From Xylocopa sonorina (taxonomy: Eukaryota; Arthropoda; Insecta; Hymenoptera; Apidae), in contig NC_135207.1 of NCBI RefSeq assembly GCF_050948175.1, positions 2,197,501-2,261,500 on the forward strand: a DNA stretch of 64,000 nucleotides. The letters are read 5' to 3'. Shown here in pieces: positions 43,760 through 56,024 of the stretch. The notes below the pieces were generated by a model. The model was not told where the DNA came from, ran no database searches, and saw only the letters and a program-made list of their open reading frames with translations. A program made the position numbers and the translations under genes. The stretch's first letter is position 1. Each line of letters opens with the position of its first letter.

Positions 43760-45600
43760 CATTGAATGAACATGACGCCATTTTCAATAAGCGACAACAG
43801 TGCACTGTAAGTCGTGCACACTAAATAATTCGTTGTACAGCGAGTATTTAACGATATGCTTGGAAGAATCGAAAAAATGGTTGGATTTCGAGCAATCTGG
43901 GGGACAACGATCGCTTGGCACGTGTGCCTCGACGCGCATAATGGTCGCGACATGCTACCGCAGAAGTCGTCGCAGCAAAAGTCACGTTCGATTACGACAC
44001 TACAGTGACAATATACTTTGTACGATCGATAACGTTTGTGGCATCCGACGACACTTTTGGCGTCGCGTGCCTGGGTCTTTGGCATCGCAAAGAAAATGCG
44101 AGACATCCGTGACGTCGCATCAGCGATGCACTATCCGCTTCGCACCCGATCGAGTGGTTCGCGACGAGAACAGCTTCGCTCGAGCGATACGAGGCGATCC
44201 AGAAAGTGCCATCTACCAAATTAATCAGCAATCGCGATAAACCTCGAACAGGGCCGTCGACGCGCAACTGTAGACACAACCGTCGATTATCAGCGGGGAT
44301 TTGTTTTCATAACCGTGTTTGCACTCCTCGAGGCCGCGAAAGAAAAACGCGTCGTCGACACAACATTTCGAGACGACAATCGCACGCGAGGAAGAAGCAC
44401 TACGCGACGCGTATCGCGACAAGGTCGCTTTACATTGTTACGCAAACCAGACGAATGCAGCTGCTCTCGCGGCAACACATTTCTCTGTGCACTAGGTACT
44501 CAAACGAGATATAAGGGACGAACATGGTCCTACAAAGCACCAGTGATGATCCTGTTCGATCTCCATCGAATTGCGTGCCCCAAGAATTCATCACGCAACG
44601 AAAAGCAACAAATGCACGAATCCTCTAGTCACGGCATTGAACTTCACCGTACAGTTGCACACCTCAGCGGACCAACAGTCGAATGTCTCACTGAAAAAAA
44701 GGGGGACACGACGGCCAATACGATCCTCTCGATATCTGGAATTCCAAAAGCAATCCTCTCTCGTAGCGAACGTGAACGGAATACCATCGAAATCCGTTCA
44801 CCGTATGGCGATGTAGCAACGTATCGCGTAAACCAACTGCGCGTTCTCCAGCGCGTGTCCTCCTCGAAAAGACGAGCACGGCTCACAGTTGCACCTCGTC
44901 GCGTGGAATTTTCCCAACGCGCATCGCGTATCACACTTGTGCACACGTGCCGCGATGCGCCACATGCATCGAACTTCCTGCGGATGGTTTAACGACGTCG
45001 CGAGCGGTGCACGCGACGAGCGCACGTTTCTCTCCACCAGGAGGCTGAGTCGCACACGTGCCGCGAATCGAGAAACATTGCGGCCAGCGCGTTCGCCGCG
45101 CGATCGAATTAATCTGGCAAAGAGACGGAACTGCGAAGAACGCAACGAGATTCAGGAGAAAAGGGGGGAGGAGAGGAGAGGCGAAGAGAAATAGAGACAG
45201 AGGGAAATGTATGAGCGTAGTTTAGTTGCAGGGGACGATACCTCTTCGGCGCGCGTACCGTCGACCCGACTCACTGACTCAATGACTGACTGACTGACTG
45301 ACTGACTCGCAGATGCACGGCGCTAAAGGCAAAACTGAGTGCCAGCCGGCCGGTCTGACTCGTTGCATGTGAGCGTGCAGTCCACAACCGAGCAAGTGGA
45401 GGGGCGCGGAGGGAGGAAGGTTGCAGGAGGAGGGGGAGCCGCGAGAGAGGCGAGAGAGGGACGACGGTGGGTCGAGAGGCGGGTGAAGGACGAGGAGGAG
45501 GCGAGGACGAGAAGGTGGAGTGGGACGCGGAGAACGCTCGAGAAGGAAAGAGCGAGTCCCGCCTGACGAGTAACGTACCGTCTCTACTTGCACTTTTCTT
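43760..45600. other. 1.8-kb CpG-rich island, possible promoter/5' exon region
   Basis: This is the longest CpG- and GC-rich unique stretch in the window. Many long frames overlap on both strands (for example 225 codons at 44,315-44,992), as expected in GC-rich DNA. They are Arg/Ser/Thr-rich and show no domain, so none is called. The end is purine-rich (45,160-45,190 and 45,400-45,550). The context is that of a regulatory or first-exon region. Confidence 0.35.
45283..45307 (+). repeat. (TGAC)n microsatellite
   Basis: About six TGAC units within the CpG-rich island. Confidence 0.93.
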
Positions 45601-45649
45601 CGCGAGGAAATCTCGATCGATCGAATGTACACACGTAAATTCCTTGCAC

Positions 45650-47215
45650 GAGAGCAATTGCAATCGTACAATACAGAGAATCGCAGGAACATCTTATCGA
45701 AAACCATTTTCGATTATCCTGTAGAAGATTTCAAAATGTAGGTCAGCGATTCGTGTAGCCGCGTCAGAAGCGGATGATGAAGAAAATCAATTCGATACTG
45801 ATATATTCGAGCCTCCAGTTCGATTTATGTAACGCAAACATTGCGTTAATTCCTTACACAATAGCAATTGCAATCGTACAATACAGAGAATCGCAGGAAC
45901 ATCTTATCGAAAACCATTTTTGGATTATCCTATGGAGAATCTCGAAATGTAGGTCAGCGATTCGTGTAGTCCGCGTCAGAAGCGGATGACGAAGAAAATC
46001 GATTCGATACTGATATATTCGAGTCTTTTGTTCGATCTATGCGATGCAAACATTGCGTTAGTCTTCTGCGAGAATGCACTCTCTGTGCGATCGAGAAAAA
46101 AACGCGTGATACTCGATGATACAGAAATGTAAGTTCACCGCTCGAGGTTTGTGAGCGAGTTTGGCGCGACACGCGTTGCAGAAAATCAATTCGATAGCCC
46201 TATATATTCGAGTCTTCAGTTCGATCTATGTAATTGCGAGCATTGCGTTTCGTTTCCTGTAAAAATGCACTCTCTGTGCGATCGAGAAAAACGCATGATA
46301 CTCGACGATACAGAAATGTAAGTTCACCGCTCGAGGTTTGTGAGCGAGTTTGGCGCGACACGCGTTGCAGAAAGTCAATTCGATAGCCCTATATATTCGA
46401 GCCTTCAGATCCATCTATATAATTGCGAACATTGCATTTTCTGTAAAAATGCACTCTCTGTGCGATCGAGAAAAACGCGTGATACTCAATGATACAGAAA
46501 TGTAAGTTTGGCGCGACACACGTTGCAGAAAATCAATTCGATAGCCCTATATATTCGAGCTTTCAGTTCGATCTATGTAACGCAGACATTGCGTTTCCTG
46601 TAAAAATGCACTCTCTGTGTGATTGAGAAAAACGCGTGATACTCGATGATACAGAAATGTAAGTTTGGCGTGACACGCGTTGCAAAAAACCAATTCGATA
46701 GCCCTATATATTCGAGCCTTCAGATCCATCTATATAATTGCGAACATTGCATTTTCTGTAAAAATGCACTCTCTGTGCGATCGAGAAAAAAACGCGCGAT
46801 ACTCGACGATACAGAAATGTAAGTTTACCGCTCGAGGTCTGTGAGCGAGTTTGGCGCGACACGCGTTGCAGAAAGTCAATTCGATAGCCGTATATATTCG
46901 ATCTATGTAACTGCGAGCATTGCGTTTCGTTTCCTGTGAGAATGCACTCTATGTGCGATCGAGAAAAAAACGCGTGATACTCGATGATACAGAAATGTAA
47001 GTTTGGCGTGACACGCGTTGCAGAAAACCAATTCGATAGCCCTATATATTCGAGCCTTCAGATCCATCTATATAATTGCGAACATTGCATTTTCTGTAAA
47101 AATGCACTCTCTGTGCGATCGAGAAAAAAACGCGCGATACTCGACGATACAGAAATGTAAGTTTGCCGCTCGAGGTCTGTGAGCGAGTTTGGCGCGACAC
47201 GCGTTGCAGAGGAAG
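45650..47215 (+). repeat. tandem array of about 160-190 bp, 9 copies, carrying splice-like signals
   Basis: Units contain CTGTGCGATCGAGAAAAA, CGCGTGATACTCGATGATAC, AGAAATGTAAGT, GTTTGGCGCGACACGCGTTG and ATAGCCCTATATATTCGAGC. AAATGTA(A/G)GT lies near 45,736, 45,945, 46,126, 46,315, 46,498, 46,656, 46,816, 46,994 and 47,154. Most copies place a consensus 5' splice core (GTAAGT) 40-70 bp before GCGTTGCAG, an acceptor-like word. The last unit passes into unique DNA right after TTGCAG. Confidence 0.93.
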
Positions 47216-47939
47216 GGAGCAACGGTGGGACGAGTGTAATAACAGCAGAGAAGAGAGACAGAGAGAGAGAGAGAGAGACATAGATAGAGCTTGCGCCGTC
47301 ACTGTCGAGCTTAGGAGTCAAGTTCTAGTGCACGGTCGAAACGGGAGAATCGACCTCCCCTCTCTGTTCCCCCCTCGCCACTGCCAGCTCAGTCGATGCG
47401 GCAGTGGTGGGGGAATCGTCGAAACGGAAGGAGTGGGGGTACGGTTTGCAATGTCGAGCGTGCGCGTTGGCGAGCCTCGCACGGGGATTCTACCAGGTGA
47501 CCGAAATATACGCGGCGCGTGTAACCACGGATCTGATAAGGGAAATAAACCGCGGATAGGGAGCCTCTAACGAAGATTTACGTTGCTCTCCTAACGAGCT
47601 GCAGGCAGATGCAAAATTAGATACGCGCGTTTTCGTAAAAGGCGCGTTTAAAGGCTCGATGAGAGGAGTCGCTAGACCCGCGAGAGGTTATTCTTAGCCG
47701 CGTCGATGCTGCGGACGCGAAACGAGGCGAACAAAATGCCGTGGATTCGCGAGGAAATGATTACAATTAACGATCAGCCGATTCAGAGAGGCACGTTCTG
47801 ACTGCGCGCATAAATTTGCGGCACGGACAGATCGCTGGCGAAGATAAGGCGGAGGGTCGACGACGGATGCTTTTTGTGCAGCACGCGGTGATAAGAACTT
47901 GTTCGCGGTAGGTCAATGTGCAGAGCATTGAATGCTTTT
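47216..47939. other. unique CpG-rich patch with GA tract
   Basis: Contains a GA/GACA run near 47,250-47,280 and otherwise non-repetitive CpG-rich DNA. The 135-codon frame at 47,163-47,570 begins in the repeat and has no domain. Possibly promoter or exon sequence. Confidence 0.35.
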
Positions 47940-49250
47940 ATAGATACACACGAACTAAGCAACTTCGTATATCAGGAAATGCTATTTATTTCTCGTTACA
48001 GACTGTTCTTCTGAAAACCATTTTTACTACTTAAGAGACCAGAATCTGTGGTACACTAACACTTAGTTCATTGTGTGTGTAGAATAATGAAATTATCTTA
48101 ATTTAAAAATTAATCAATAATTCAAGTTTCAGGTGTTATGTGCGTGGAATAGTCAAGAATGCAAGTGAGAGGGAATGTTCAGAGTAAATGAGATTTTCGT
48201 GTGAATGTTTTAAAACGATAAGTCAGTTGTTCATCAGCAGTGTTTCAAGTAATATCTCAACAGACTGTTCTCCTGAAAACCATTTTTACTGCCTAAGAGA
48301 CCAGAATCTGTGGTAAGCGAACACTTAGTTCATTGTGTGTGTAGGATAATGAAATTATCTTAATTTAAAAATTAATCAATAATTCAAATTTCAGATATTT
48401 AGTGCATAGAATAGTCTAGAATGCAATTGAGAGCGAATATGGAGAGTAAATGAGATTTTCGTGTGAATGTTTTGAAACGATCAGTCAGTTGTTCATCAGC
48501 AGTGTTTCAAGTAATGTCTCAATGTAAAAGAACTATCTAATAATCTTGCAATTGTCATTAATTAATCAATTTCCTACATATATATCGATAGGTGCGTGGA
48601 ATAGTCCAGAATGCAATTGAAAGCGAATGTGTAGAGTAAATGAGATTTTCGTGTGAATGTTTTGAAACGATCAGTCAGTTGTTCATCAGCAGTGTTTCAA
48701 GTAACGTCTCAATTTAAAAGAACTATCTAATAATCTTGTAATTGTCATTAATTAATCAATTTTCTACATATATATCGATAGGTGCGTGGAATAGTCCAGA
48801 ATGCAATTGAAAGCGAATGTGTAGAGTAAATGAGATTTTCGTGTGAATGTTTTGAAACGATCAGTCAGTTGTTCATCAGCAGTGTTTCAAGTAACGTCTC
48901 AATTTAAAAGAACTATCTAATAATCTTGCAATTATCATTAATTAATCAATTTCCTACTTATATCGATACGTGAGATTTTCGTGTGAATGTTTTAAAAGCA
49001 TCAGTCAGTTGTTCATCAGCAGTGTTTCAAGCAATATTTCGATTTAAAAGAACTATCTAATAATCTTGCAATTGTCATTAATTAATCAATTTCCTACATA
49101 TATATCGATACGTGAGATTTTCGTGTGAATGTTTTAAAAGCATCAGTTGTTCATCAGCAGTCTTTCTAGTAATATTTCAATTTAAAAGAACTATCTAACA
49201 ATCTTGCAATTGTCATTAATTAATCAATTTCCTACATCGATACGTGATTT
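47940..49250 (+). repeat. tandem array of about 135-260 bp, 6 copies
   Basis: GTTGTTCATCAGCAGTGTTT recurs near 48,226, 48,488, 48,675, 48,875, 49,009 and 49,144. Early units contain GACTGTTCT-CTGAAAACCA and GTAGGATAATGAAATTATCT. Later ones contain TTAAAAGAACTATCTAATAA, TCATTAATTAATCAATTTCC and TATCGATA (48,583, 48,773, 48,961 and 49,103). Confidence 0.92.
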
Positions 49251-50044
49251 TTCTCGAAACTAGAGAAGACATATTCCCGCAGACGCAAGTCTGTATTCAG
49301 ATTGGAAAAATTTCGAAGACCGTGGCAAGATTAACATCGAGCTTGTTTATACTGGCAGCCTTCGCTTTCTTTGTTGAACGCGTGCTACTCGAAAAAAGTA
49401 TCCTTGTGGCGGCCTTTCGTGGAACGGTGGACGTCCACGAGCAGTCTGCCACACCTGTTCCAATACCTCTTCGATTCGCAGCAACATACTAGACACACCC
49501 GTCTCGTTGTCCTAGCGCACACTTTTTTCTCCCTTTCGCGAGGATCCCCCGCCCTCAGATGAGTTTCACGCTTTTATTTTCGTCGTTTCATCGAAACCGT
49601 TTGGCCCATATGCCAGGCTAACCGACGCTTTATGAGCGTAACGTGTGTTGTACGACACACGTTGGTGTGCGTGCGTGCACGAACGAGTGTCGTGTGTCCG
49701 TTTGCGTTCTCCGTTGCAATTCGTGCGTGCACGTTCGCGTGTGCGTCAATCGTGTGTAAGTGGTCGTCAAGGTTAGCCACCTACTCGCTATCGCACACTC
49801 TCCGCGGATGCATTTGAGTCGTCTTGCCAGCTTTGAAGTTTATTATGTGCTCGGAGAATCGAGGAAACGAATCTCCAAGCGCAGGCCCTCTCTAACGAGC
49901 GCCGCTCTCTCTCTCGCTCGCGCGTTTTATGCCGCATTCTGCGCGTCCTGCGAGTTGTGCAACACGTGCAACGCGCGAGTTCCTAAGTTTTGGAGGACTG
50001 TTCCTTGAGGCGTTCCATTCGTACGTTAACGATCACGATTTTTG
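49251..50044. other. unique CpG-rich patch
   Basis: Includes a GTGTGCGTGCGTGCACG-rich stretch near 49,640-49,750 and CTCTCTCTCGCTCGCGCG near 49,905. Short frames in several directions have no domains. Confidence 0.35.
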
Positions 50045-51790
50045 GCTGTAAAGAGATTCGAAATCGGAATGGTCTGATGCAAAATGTTGTAAAAGCGTAT
50101 ATGCTGTTTCTTAGTCACGTTTCAATTGTAATTAGTTATTATAAGTCACGTTTCAATTATAACTAGTTATTATAAGTCATATTTCAGTTATAATTAGTTA
50201 TTATAAGTCACGTTTCAATTATAATTAGTTAGTCACCTGAAATTTTCTATAATTATTTAGAAAATGTCTTACAGCATCTTTATCTATTCGTACTTTAAAA
50301 TCGGACAGTTTTTATGCAAAATGACGTAAAAGCGTCAAATAAATGCTTTCATTTCGCAGTATATGCTGTTTCTTAGTCACGTTTCAATTGTAATTAGTTA
50401 TTATAAGTCACGTTTCAATTATAACTAGTTATTATAACTCATATTTCAATTATAATTAGTTATTATAAGTCACGTTTCAATTATAATTAGTTAGTCACGT
50501 GAAATTTTCTATAATTATTTAGAAAATGTCTTACAACATCTCTATCTATTCGTACTTTAAAATCGGACAGTTTTGATGCAAAACGATGTGAAAGCGTCAA
50601 ATAAATGGTTTCATTTCGCAGTATATGCTGTTTCTTAGTCACGTTTCAATTATAATTAGTTATTATAAGTTACATTTCAATTATAATCAGTTAGTCACGT
50701 GAAATTTTCTAAATAATTATTTTTTCTGTCCTACAACATTTTTATCTACTCGTGCTTTTAAGTCAGACCGTTCTAATGCAAAATAATGTAAAAGCGTCAA
50801 TTAAATGTTTTCATTTCGCAGCATATGCTACTTCTTACTCACGATTCAATCATAACTATTTATTATATGGAATACAGTTGTTAACGTGCGATACATTTAT
50901 AATGTATTAACTGAGAATACTGTGGAACACAGGTGTCACGTGAAATTTTCTAAATATTATTTTTTTCTGTCTTACAACATTTTTATCCACTTGTGCTTTC
51001 AAATCGGACAGTTCTGATGCAAAATAATGTAAAAGCGTCAAATAAATGGTTTCATTTCGCAGCGTATGCTGTTTTCTAGCCACGTCTCAATTATAATTAG
51101 TTATAATAAGTCACAGATCAATTATAATTAGTTAGTCACGTGAAATTTTCTAAATAATTATTTTTTCTGTCCTACAACATTTTTATCTACTCGTGCTTTT
51201 AAGTCAGACCGTTCTAATGCAAAATAACGTAAAAGCGTCAAATAAATAGTTTCATTTCTCAGCATATGCTACTTCTTACTCACGTTTCAATTATAATTAT
51301 TTATGACATGGACTATAATTATCAACGTACGATGCAGTTATAATGTATTAACTGAGAATACTGTGAAACACAGGTGTCACGAGATATTTTCTAAATAATT
51401 ATTTTTTCTGTCTTACAACATCTTTATCCACCTGTGTTTTCAAATCAATATGCTGTTTCTTAGTCACGTTTCAATTACAATTAGTTATTACATGGAATAC
51501 AATTATTAACGTGCGATACATTTGTAATGTGTTAATTGAGAATACTGTGGAACACAAGTGTCACGAGATATTTTCTAAATAATTATTTTTTCTGTCTTAC
51601 AACATCTTTATCCACCTGTGTTTTCAAATCAATATGCTGTTTCTTAGTCACGTTTCAATTATAATTAATTATTACATGGAATACAATTATTAACGTGCGA
51701 TACATTTATAATGTGTTAATTGAGAATACTGTGGAACACAAAGTCACGTGAAACTTCATAAATAATTATTTTTTCCGTCTTACAACATCT
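50045..51790 (+). repeat. two-level array: about 33-bp subrepeats inside 190-300-bp units
   Basis: The inner unit is AGTCACGTTTCAATTATAAT plus TAGTTATTATA, repeated up to four times. Outer units also contain GTGAAATTTTCTA, AATAATTATTTTTTCTGTC, TACAACATCTTTATC and AGCGTCAAATAAATG-TTTCA. Outer copies begin near 50,100, 50,360, 50,625, 50,820, 51,060, 51,255, 51,450 and 51,640. In later copies the inner repeats are lost and a TAACGTGCGATACATTTATA module is added. Confidence 0.92.
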
Positions 51791-52295
51791 TTATCCATTC
51801 ATGCTTTCAAATATAGTACTGTTTATGTAAAAACAACTAAATTTTTGGTATATAATATCATTACTTTGGTACACTTTAATAGAGCTAATTTTAATTATTG
51901 TTTAATTCTTCCAGTTATTCTCTAAAAGTATTTTTATGTGCAGTTAGAAATAATTTACGAATGTTACAGACGAGGAGGAGTACTTTGACACTTGTGCAGA
52001 ATGGAGCAACAGTATCATCCTTGCTCGTTTTTGCGAACAAGTGAGTAGGACGAGAAAAGGTTAACAGGACCCGGCGATATTCCGTTTACATTCTTCGCCG
52101 GAACTGGTTTCTCCCTTGTTCAGGTCGTCAGGGATGTTGCATAGTCCTATGGACCTCGAAAAGGTTGCCAACCGCGCGAGAAAAATCAACGAAATTAATT
52201 CGCCTACCTTTTTACCTCCAACAATTTTTAAGTATCGCGTCGACTCTTAACTATTACTTGAATCTTACTTCTTATATACTTCTTAAATTGTAATT
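51791..52295. other. unique stretch
   Basis: AT-rich apart from a GC-moderate part at 51,970-52,200. No gene recognised. Confidence 0.45.
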
Positions 52296-52299
52296 ATGT

Positions 52300-53335
52300 G
52301 ATTGTATTTGAATATTTAAAATAGGTAACACACAAGAAAGTATATTGCAGAATCAACACCAGACAAATAAAAGTTTGTCATAGCAAATATTAATTACAGA
52401 TATTAGAATTGAATATTTAAAATAGGTAGCACACAAGAAATTAAATTGCGGAATCAACATCGTGTAAATAAAAGTTTACCATAGCAAATATAAATTATAG
52501 ATGTTAGAATTGAATATTTAAAATAGGTAGCACACAAGAAATGAATGAAGAATTAAATTGCAGAATCAACATCAGATAAATAAAAGTTTACCATAGCAAA
52601 TATTAATTATAGATGTTAGAATTGAATATTTAAAATAGGTAACACACAAGAAATTATATTGCAGAATTAACATCAGATAAAGAAAAGTTTACCATAGCAA
52701 ATATTAATTATAAATATTAGAATTGAATATTTAAAATAGGTAACACACAAGAAATTAAATTGCAGAATCAGCATCAGATAAAGAAAAGTTTACCATAGCA
52801 AATATTAATTATAAATATTAGAATTGGATATTTAAAATAGATAGCACACAAGAAATGAATGAAGATTTAAATTGCAGAATCAACATCAGATAAATAAAAG
52901 TTTGTCATAGCAAATATTAATTACAGATATTAGAATTGAATATTTAAAATAGGTAACACACAAGAAATTAAATTGTGGAATCAACATCAGATAAAGAAAA
53001 GTTTACCATAACAAATATTAATTATAGATGTTAAAATTGAATATTTAAAATAGATAGCACACAAGAAATGAATGAAGAATTAAATTGCAGAATCAACATC
53101 AGATAAATAAAAGTTTATAATAGCAAATATTAATTACAGATATTAGAATTGAATATTTAAAATAGGTAACACACAAGAAATTAAATTGCAGAATCGACAT
53201 CATGTAAATAAAAGTTTACCATATCAAATATAAATTATAGATGTTAGAATTGAATATTTAAAATAGGTAGCAGACAAGAAATTAAATTGCAGAATCAACA
53301 TCAGATAAATAAAAGTTTACCATAGCAAATAATCA
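52300..53335 (+). repeat. 101-bp tandem array, 10 copies
   Basis: GAATATTTAAAATAGGTA (or GATA) starts units near 52,309, 52,410, 52,511, 52,624, 52,726, 52,827, 52,938, 53,039, 53,151 and 53,253. The step is 101-102 bp, or 111-113 bp where ATGAATGAAG is inserted. Confidence 0.97.
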
Positions 53336-53650
53336 TAATAATTTAATAAATTTACCTTTGATGAAAAATTTATACGACTATATCCATAATAATATTATAA
53401 ATTAGTTTAATAAATTTGTATGATGAAAAAAATTCAGATGTAAAGGATTAAATTGTGTATACCAAATTTGATAGATTAAAAAATGTAAGATCACTTCATT
53501 ATTGTTATTAATTCCATATTGCCACAGTGAAATCGTTCATTGTCTCTAGATAGTGACTTTCCATCACTATACAATTTCAAATGTTCAATTCTCTTCACTT
53601 TTTGTAAACACTTTAAATCTAATTCACTTAATAATGAAAAAGTGTTTTTT
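53336..53650. other. unique AT-rich stretch
   Basis: Nothing recognisable between two arrays. Confidence 0.45.
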
Positions 53651-54115
53651 AAAAGAACTTATTGAAAATTTTTCATAGATTTTGAATATACAAAATTTTT
53701 TTAAAGAACTTGTAAAAACTTTTCATAGGTTTCGAACATACAAAATTTTTTGAAGGAACTTGTGAAAATTTTTCATAGATTTCGAATATACAAAATTTTT
53801 TTAAAGAACTTGAGAAAATTTTTTATAGATTTTGAATATACAAAATCTTTTGAAAGAACTTGTGAAAATTTTTAATAGATTTCGAATATACAAATCTTTC
53901 TGAATTAACTTGTGTAAATTTTTCATAGATTTCGAATATATAAAATTTTTTGGAAGGACTTGTGAAAATTTTTCATAGATTTCGAACATACAAATTTTTT
54001 TGAATTAACTTGTGTAAATTTTTCATAGATTTCGAATATACAAAATTTTTTGGAAGGACTTGTGAAAATTTTTCATAAATTCTGAATATATAAAAATTAA
54101 CCAGAATCTAAAATC
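53651..54115 (+). repeat. 50-bp tandem array, 9 copies
   Basis: The word TTTCATAGAT (with variants) occurs at 53,671, 53,721, 53,771, 53,821, 53,871, 53,921, 53,971, 54,021 and 54,071, an exact 50-bp step with no indel across nine copies. Each is followed by TT(C/T)GAATATACAAAAT. Confidence 0.97.
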
Positions 54116-54700
54116 CCAGTGTGAAGTTTGATAGGTTAAAAAAATATACCAATTTTCTTCTCAGCAATACCTAACTGCGACAAAAAAAAAACACTGAATT
54201 AAGAAATTACAATTCGCGCCACCAAAGACAAATTGCACACCCGATGAGCTCAGCCTTCGTTGAACGTTGCAATTGGATAGCAAAAAAGGGAGACAGTGCT
54301 AGCGTTCGTTCGATTAATACACGACGGAAGCGTAATTCAAATGCGAAGGAAGTTGAGGCGAGGCGAACAACAGAAAAAAGTGAGTTTTTTTTTTAAGAAG
54401 GGGGAGAGAATCGAGAGAAGGAAGAAAAGGAGTGTTGGCCCGATGCAGGCAAGAAGAAAGCAACGGCGGTGCAGCTGTTTCGCTGCTGGTCCGGTTGCAC
54501 AATGCAAAATTCGGGTTCTAATTCTAAAGCGAGTACCAATCAGCCCAGACATTGTTCAGCGATGAAAGCTCGCCATTTTTCGCGTTAATCGTTCCTTCAA
54601 ACCTAATAAGTAACGAAGTAACCACTGTTGGATGTATCGTTTTGTTATTAAACAAAAAAAGGATCCCTGTTAAAAAGGTAGATGCAAATTTCGCGAAGAA
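54116..54700. other. unique stretch
   Basis: Non-repetitive and moderately GC-rich around 54,240-54,600. No domain in any short frame. Confidence 0.4.
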
Positions 54701-55100
54701 ATCGCCACAGAGATGTATCCTGTATATTTTAATGTTATTTTTCTTTTCTTAACAGCTCAACAATGGCTTGTGCAAAATACTTGGTAACATTATATGATGA
54801 AGGAATTGCGTGAAAGTAAATGGAATCAGAAAAAAATCGCCACAAAGATGTATCCTGTATATTTTAATGTTATTTTTGTTTTCTTAACAGCTCAACAATG
54901 GCTTATGCAAAATACTTGGTAACATTATATGATGAAGGAATTGCGTGAAAGTAAATGCAATCAGGAAAATATCGCCACAAAGATGTATCCTGTATATTTT
55001 AATGTTGTTTTTGTTTTCTTAACAGCTCAACAATGGCTTATGCAAAATACTTGGTAACATAATACGTTGAAGGAATTGCGTGAAAGTAAATGGAATCAGG
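54701..55100 (+). repeat. 135-bp tandem repeat, 3 copies, each with a strong splice acceptor
   Basis: ATCGCCACA starts at 54,701, 54,836 and 54,971 (a 135-bp step). Each copy carries a polypyrimidine tract and CTTAACAG, with AG ending at 54,755, 54,890 and 55,025. CTCAACAATGGCTTATGCAA follows, so each copy presents an acceptor followed 7 bp later by an ATG. The ATG frame (MAYAKYLVTLYDEGIA) closes at TGA within 17 codons in the first two copies. Confidence 0.93.
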
Positions 55101-55294
55101 TTGAGAGAAATCGCGTTAGGATTCCTAATTCACTGTCCAAGAAAGTTTGTCACGCGAATACTAATGGAAAATTTCCAGTACAGAGAAGTACAAATTGCGT
55201 TGAACGTTACGCAATCGAGCCATTTGGAAATAGGATGCCAGAATTAAATTCTGAGTGTCGAGGAGAAAGAAGTTTCGCAATGACACAAGTCTAA
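55067..55294 (+). CDS. hypothetical open frame continuing from the 135-bp repeat
   Basis: The frame is open for about 75 codons with no ATG at its beginning. It begins in the last 135-bp unit (LKELRESKWNQ) and continues into unique DNA with a Lys/Arg/Asn-rich, mixed composition (KVCHANTNGKFPVQRSTNC). It could be an exon spliced at the CTTAACAG acceptor ending at 55,025, although an in-frame check across that junction is inconclusive. No known family. The stop is followed by ordinary AT-rich DNA. Confidence 0.2.
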   Translation: MKELRESKWNQVERNRVRIPNSLSKKVCHANTNGKFPVQRSTNCVERYAIEPFGNRMPELNSECRGERSFAMTQV

Positions 55295-56024
55295 TCCTAC
55301 TTTGGAGGCTCCACGTGTTCTCTTACTCTCGGATTTACAATTGGAATACTAAAATTACAAAGCTATGCTTTCATCCGCATTGAAATCCTGCAGAATTTCT
55401 CATTCTAGTTATTTAAACGCAACATTTAATTGGACACAACATGTGCGTAAGTGGCTCATTAGCTGTGCTTTCGAGTTCAATAGAAAATACATTGCTATTC
55501 TGGATAAAAAATTGTAATATTGTAATCACGATTCGTGTCTACCTATTTTCGCAGAACCTTCCAATTTAACAATCTAAATAACTCATATAATTTTCTTAGT
55601 ATCCTAGAAAGAATTGCAATATTCAAACTACAAATTTACAGAAAGCCTTCGAATCTAAAAACTTGTAGGACATAAAAAATATTGCCACAATTAATATAGT
55701 AAGCATAGCTTGGAATAATATTTGGTATTATGTTAGATTACATCATTATACCACCATTTATTAATAAGAAAAAGAATTGTCAACCCCTAATTGAAGAAAA
55801 CATTTTTTCGCATTGGATGCCTACAAAGTCCCATTCAATACTTAAGAACCAAGCAAACCTAGTTAATGTTTTTAATTAAATTACATATATCATCTACATA
55901 TACACTATCTATATTCATCATAGATTATAAAATAATGGAGTCTCTCAAAATTGATGACAACTCTCAAAAACGGTTGATTTGGTTCCTCATATTCCCATAC
56001 ATGATATAATCAAAGCCCTTTCAT
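55295..56024. other. unique AT-rich DNA
   Basis: No repeat or gene recognised. Confidence 0.45.

Noticed and set aside
44315..44992. 225-codon frame in the CpG-rich island
   Set aside because: Overlaps other long frames on both strands, has an Arg/Ser/Thr-rich composition typical of GC-rich chance frames, and no domain.
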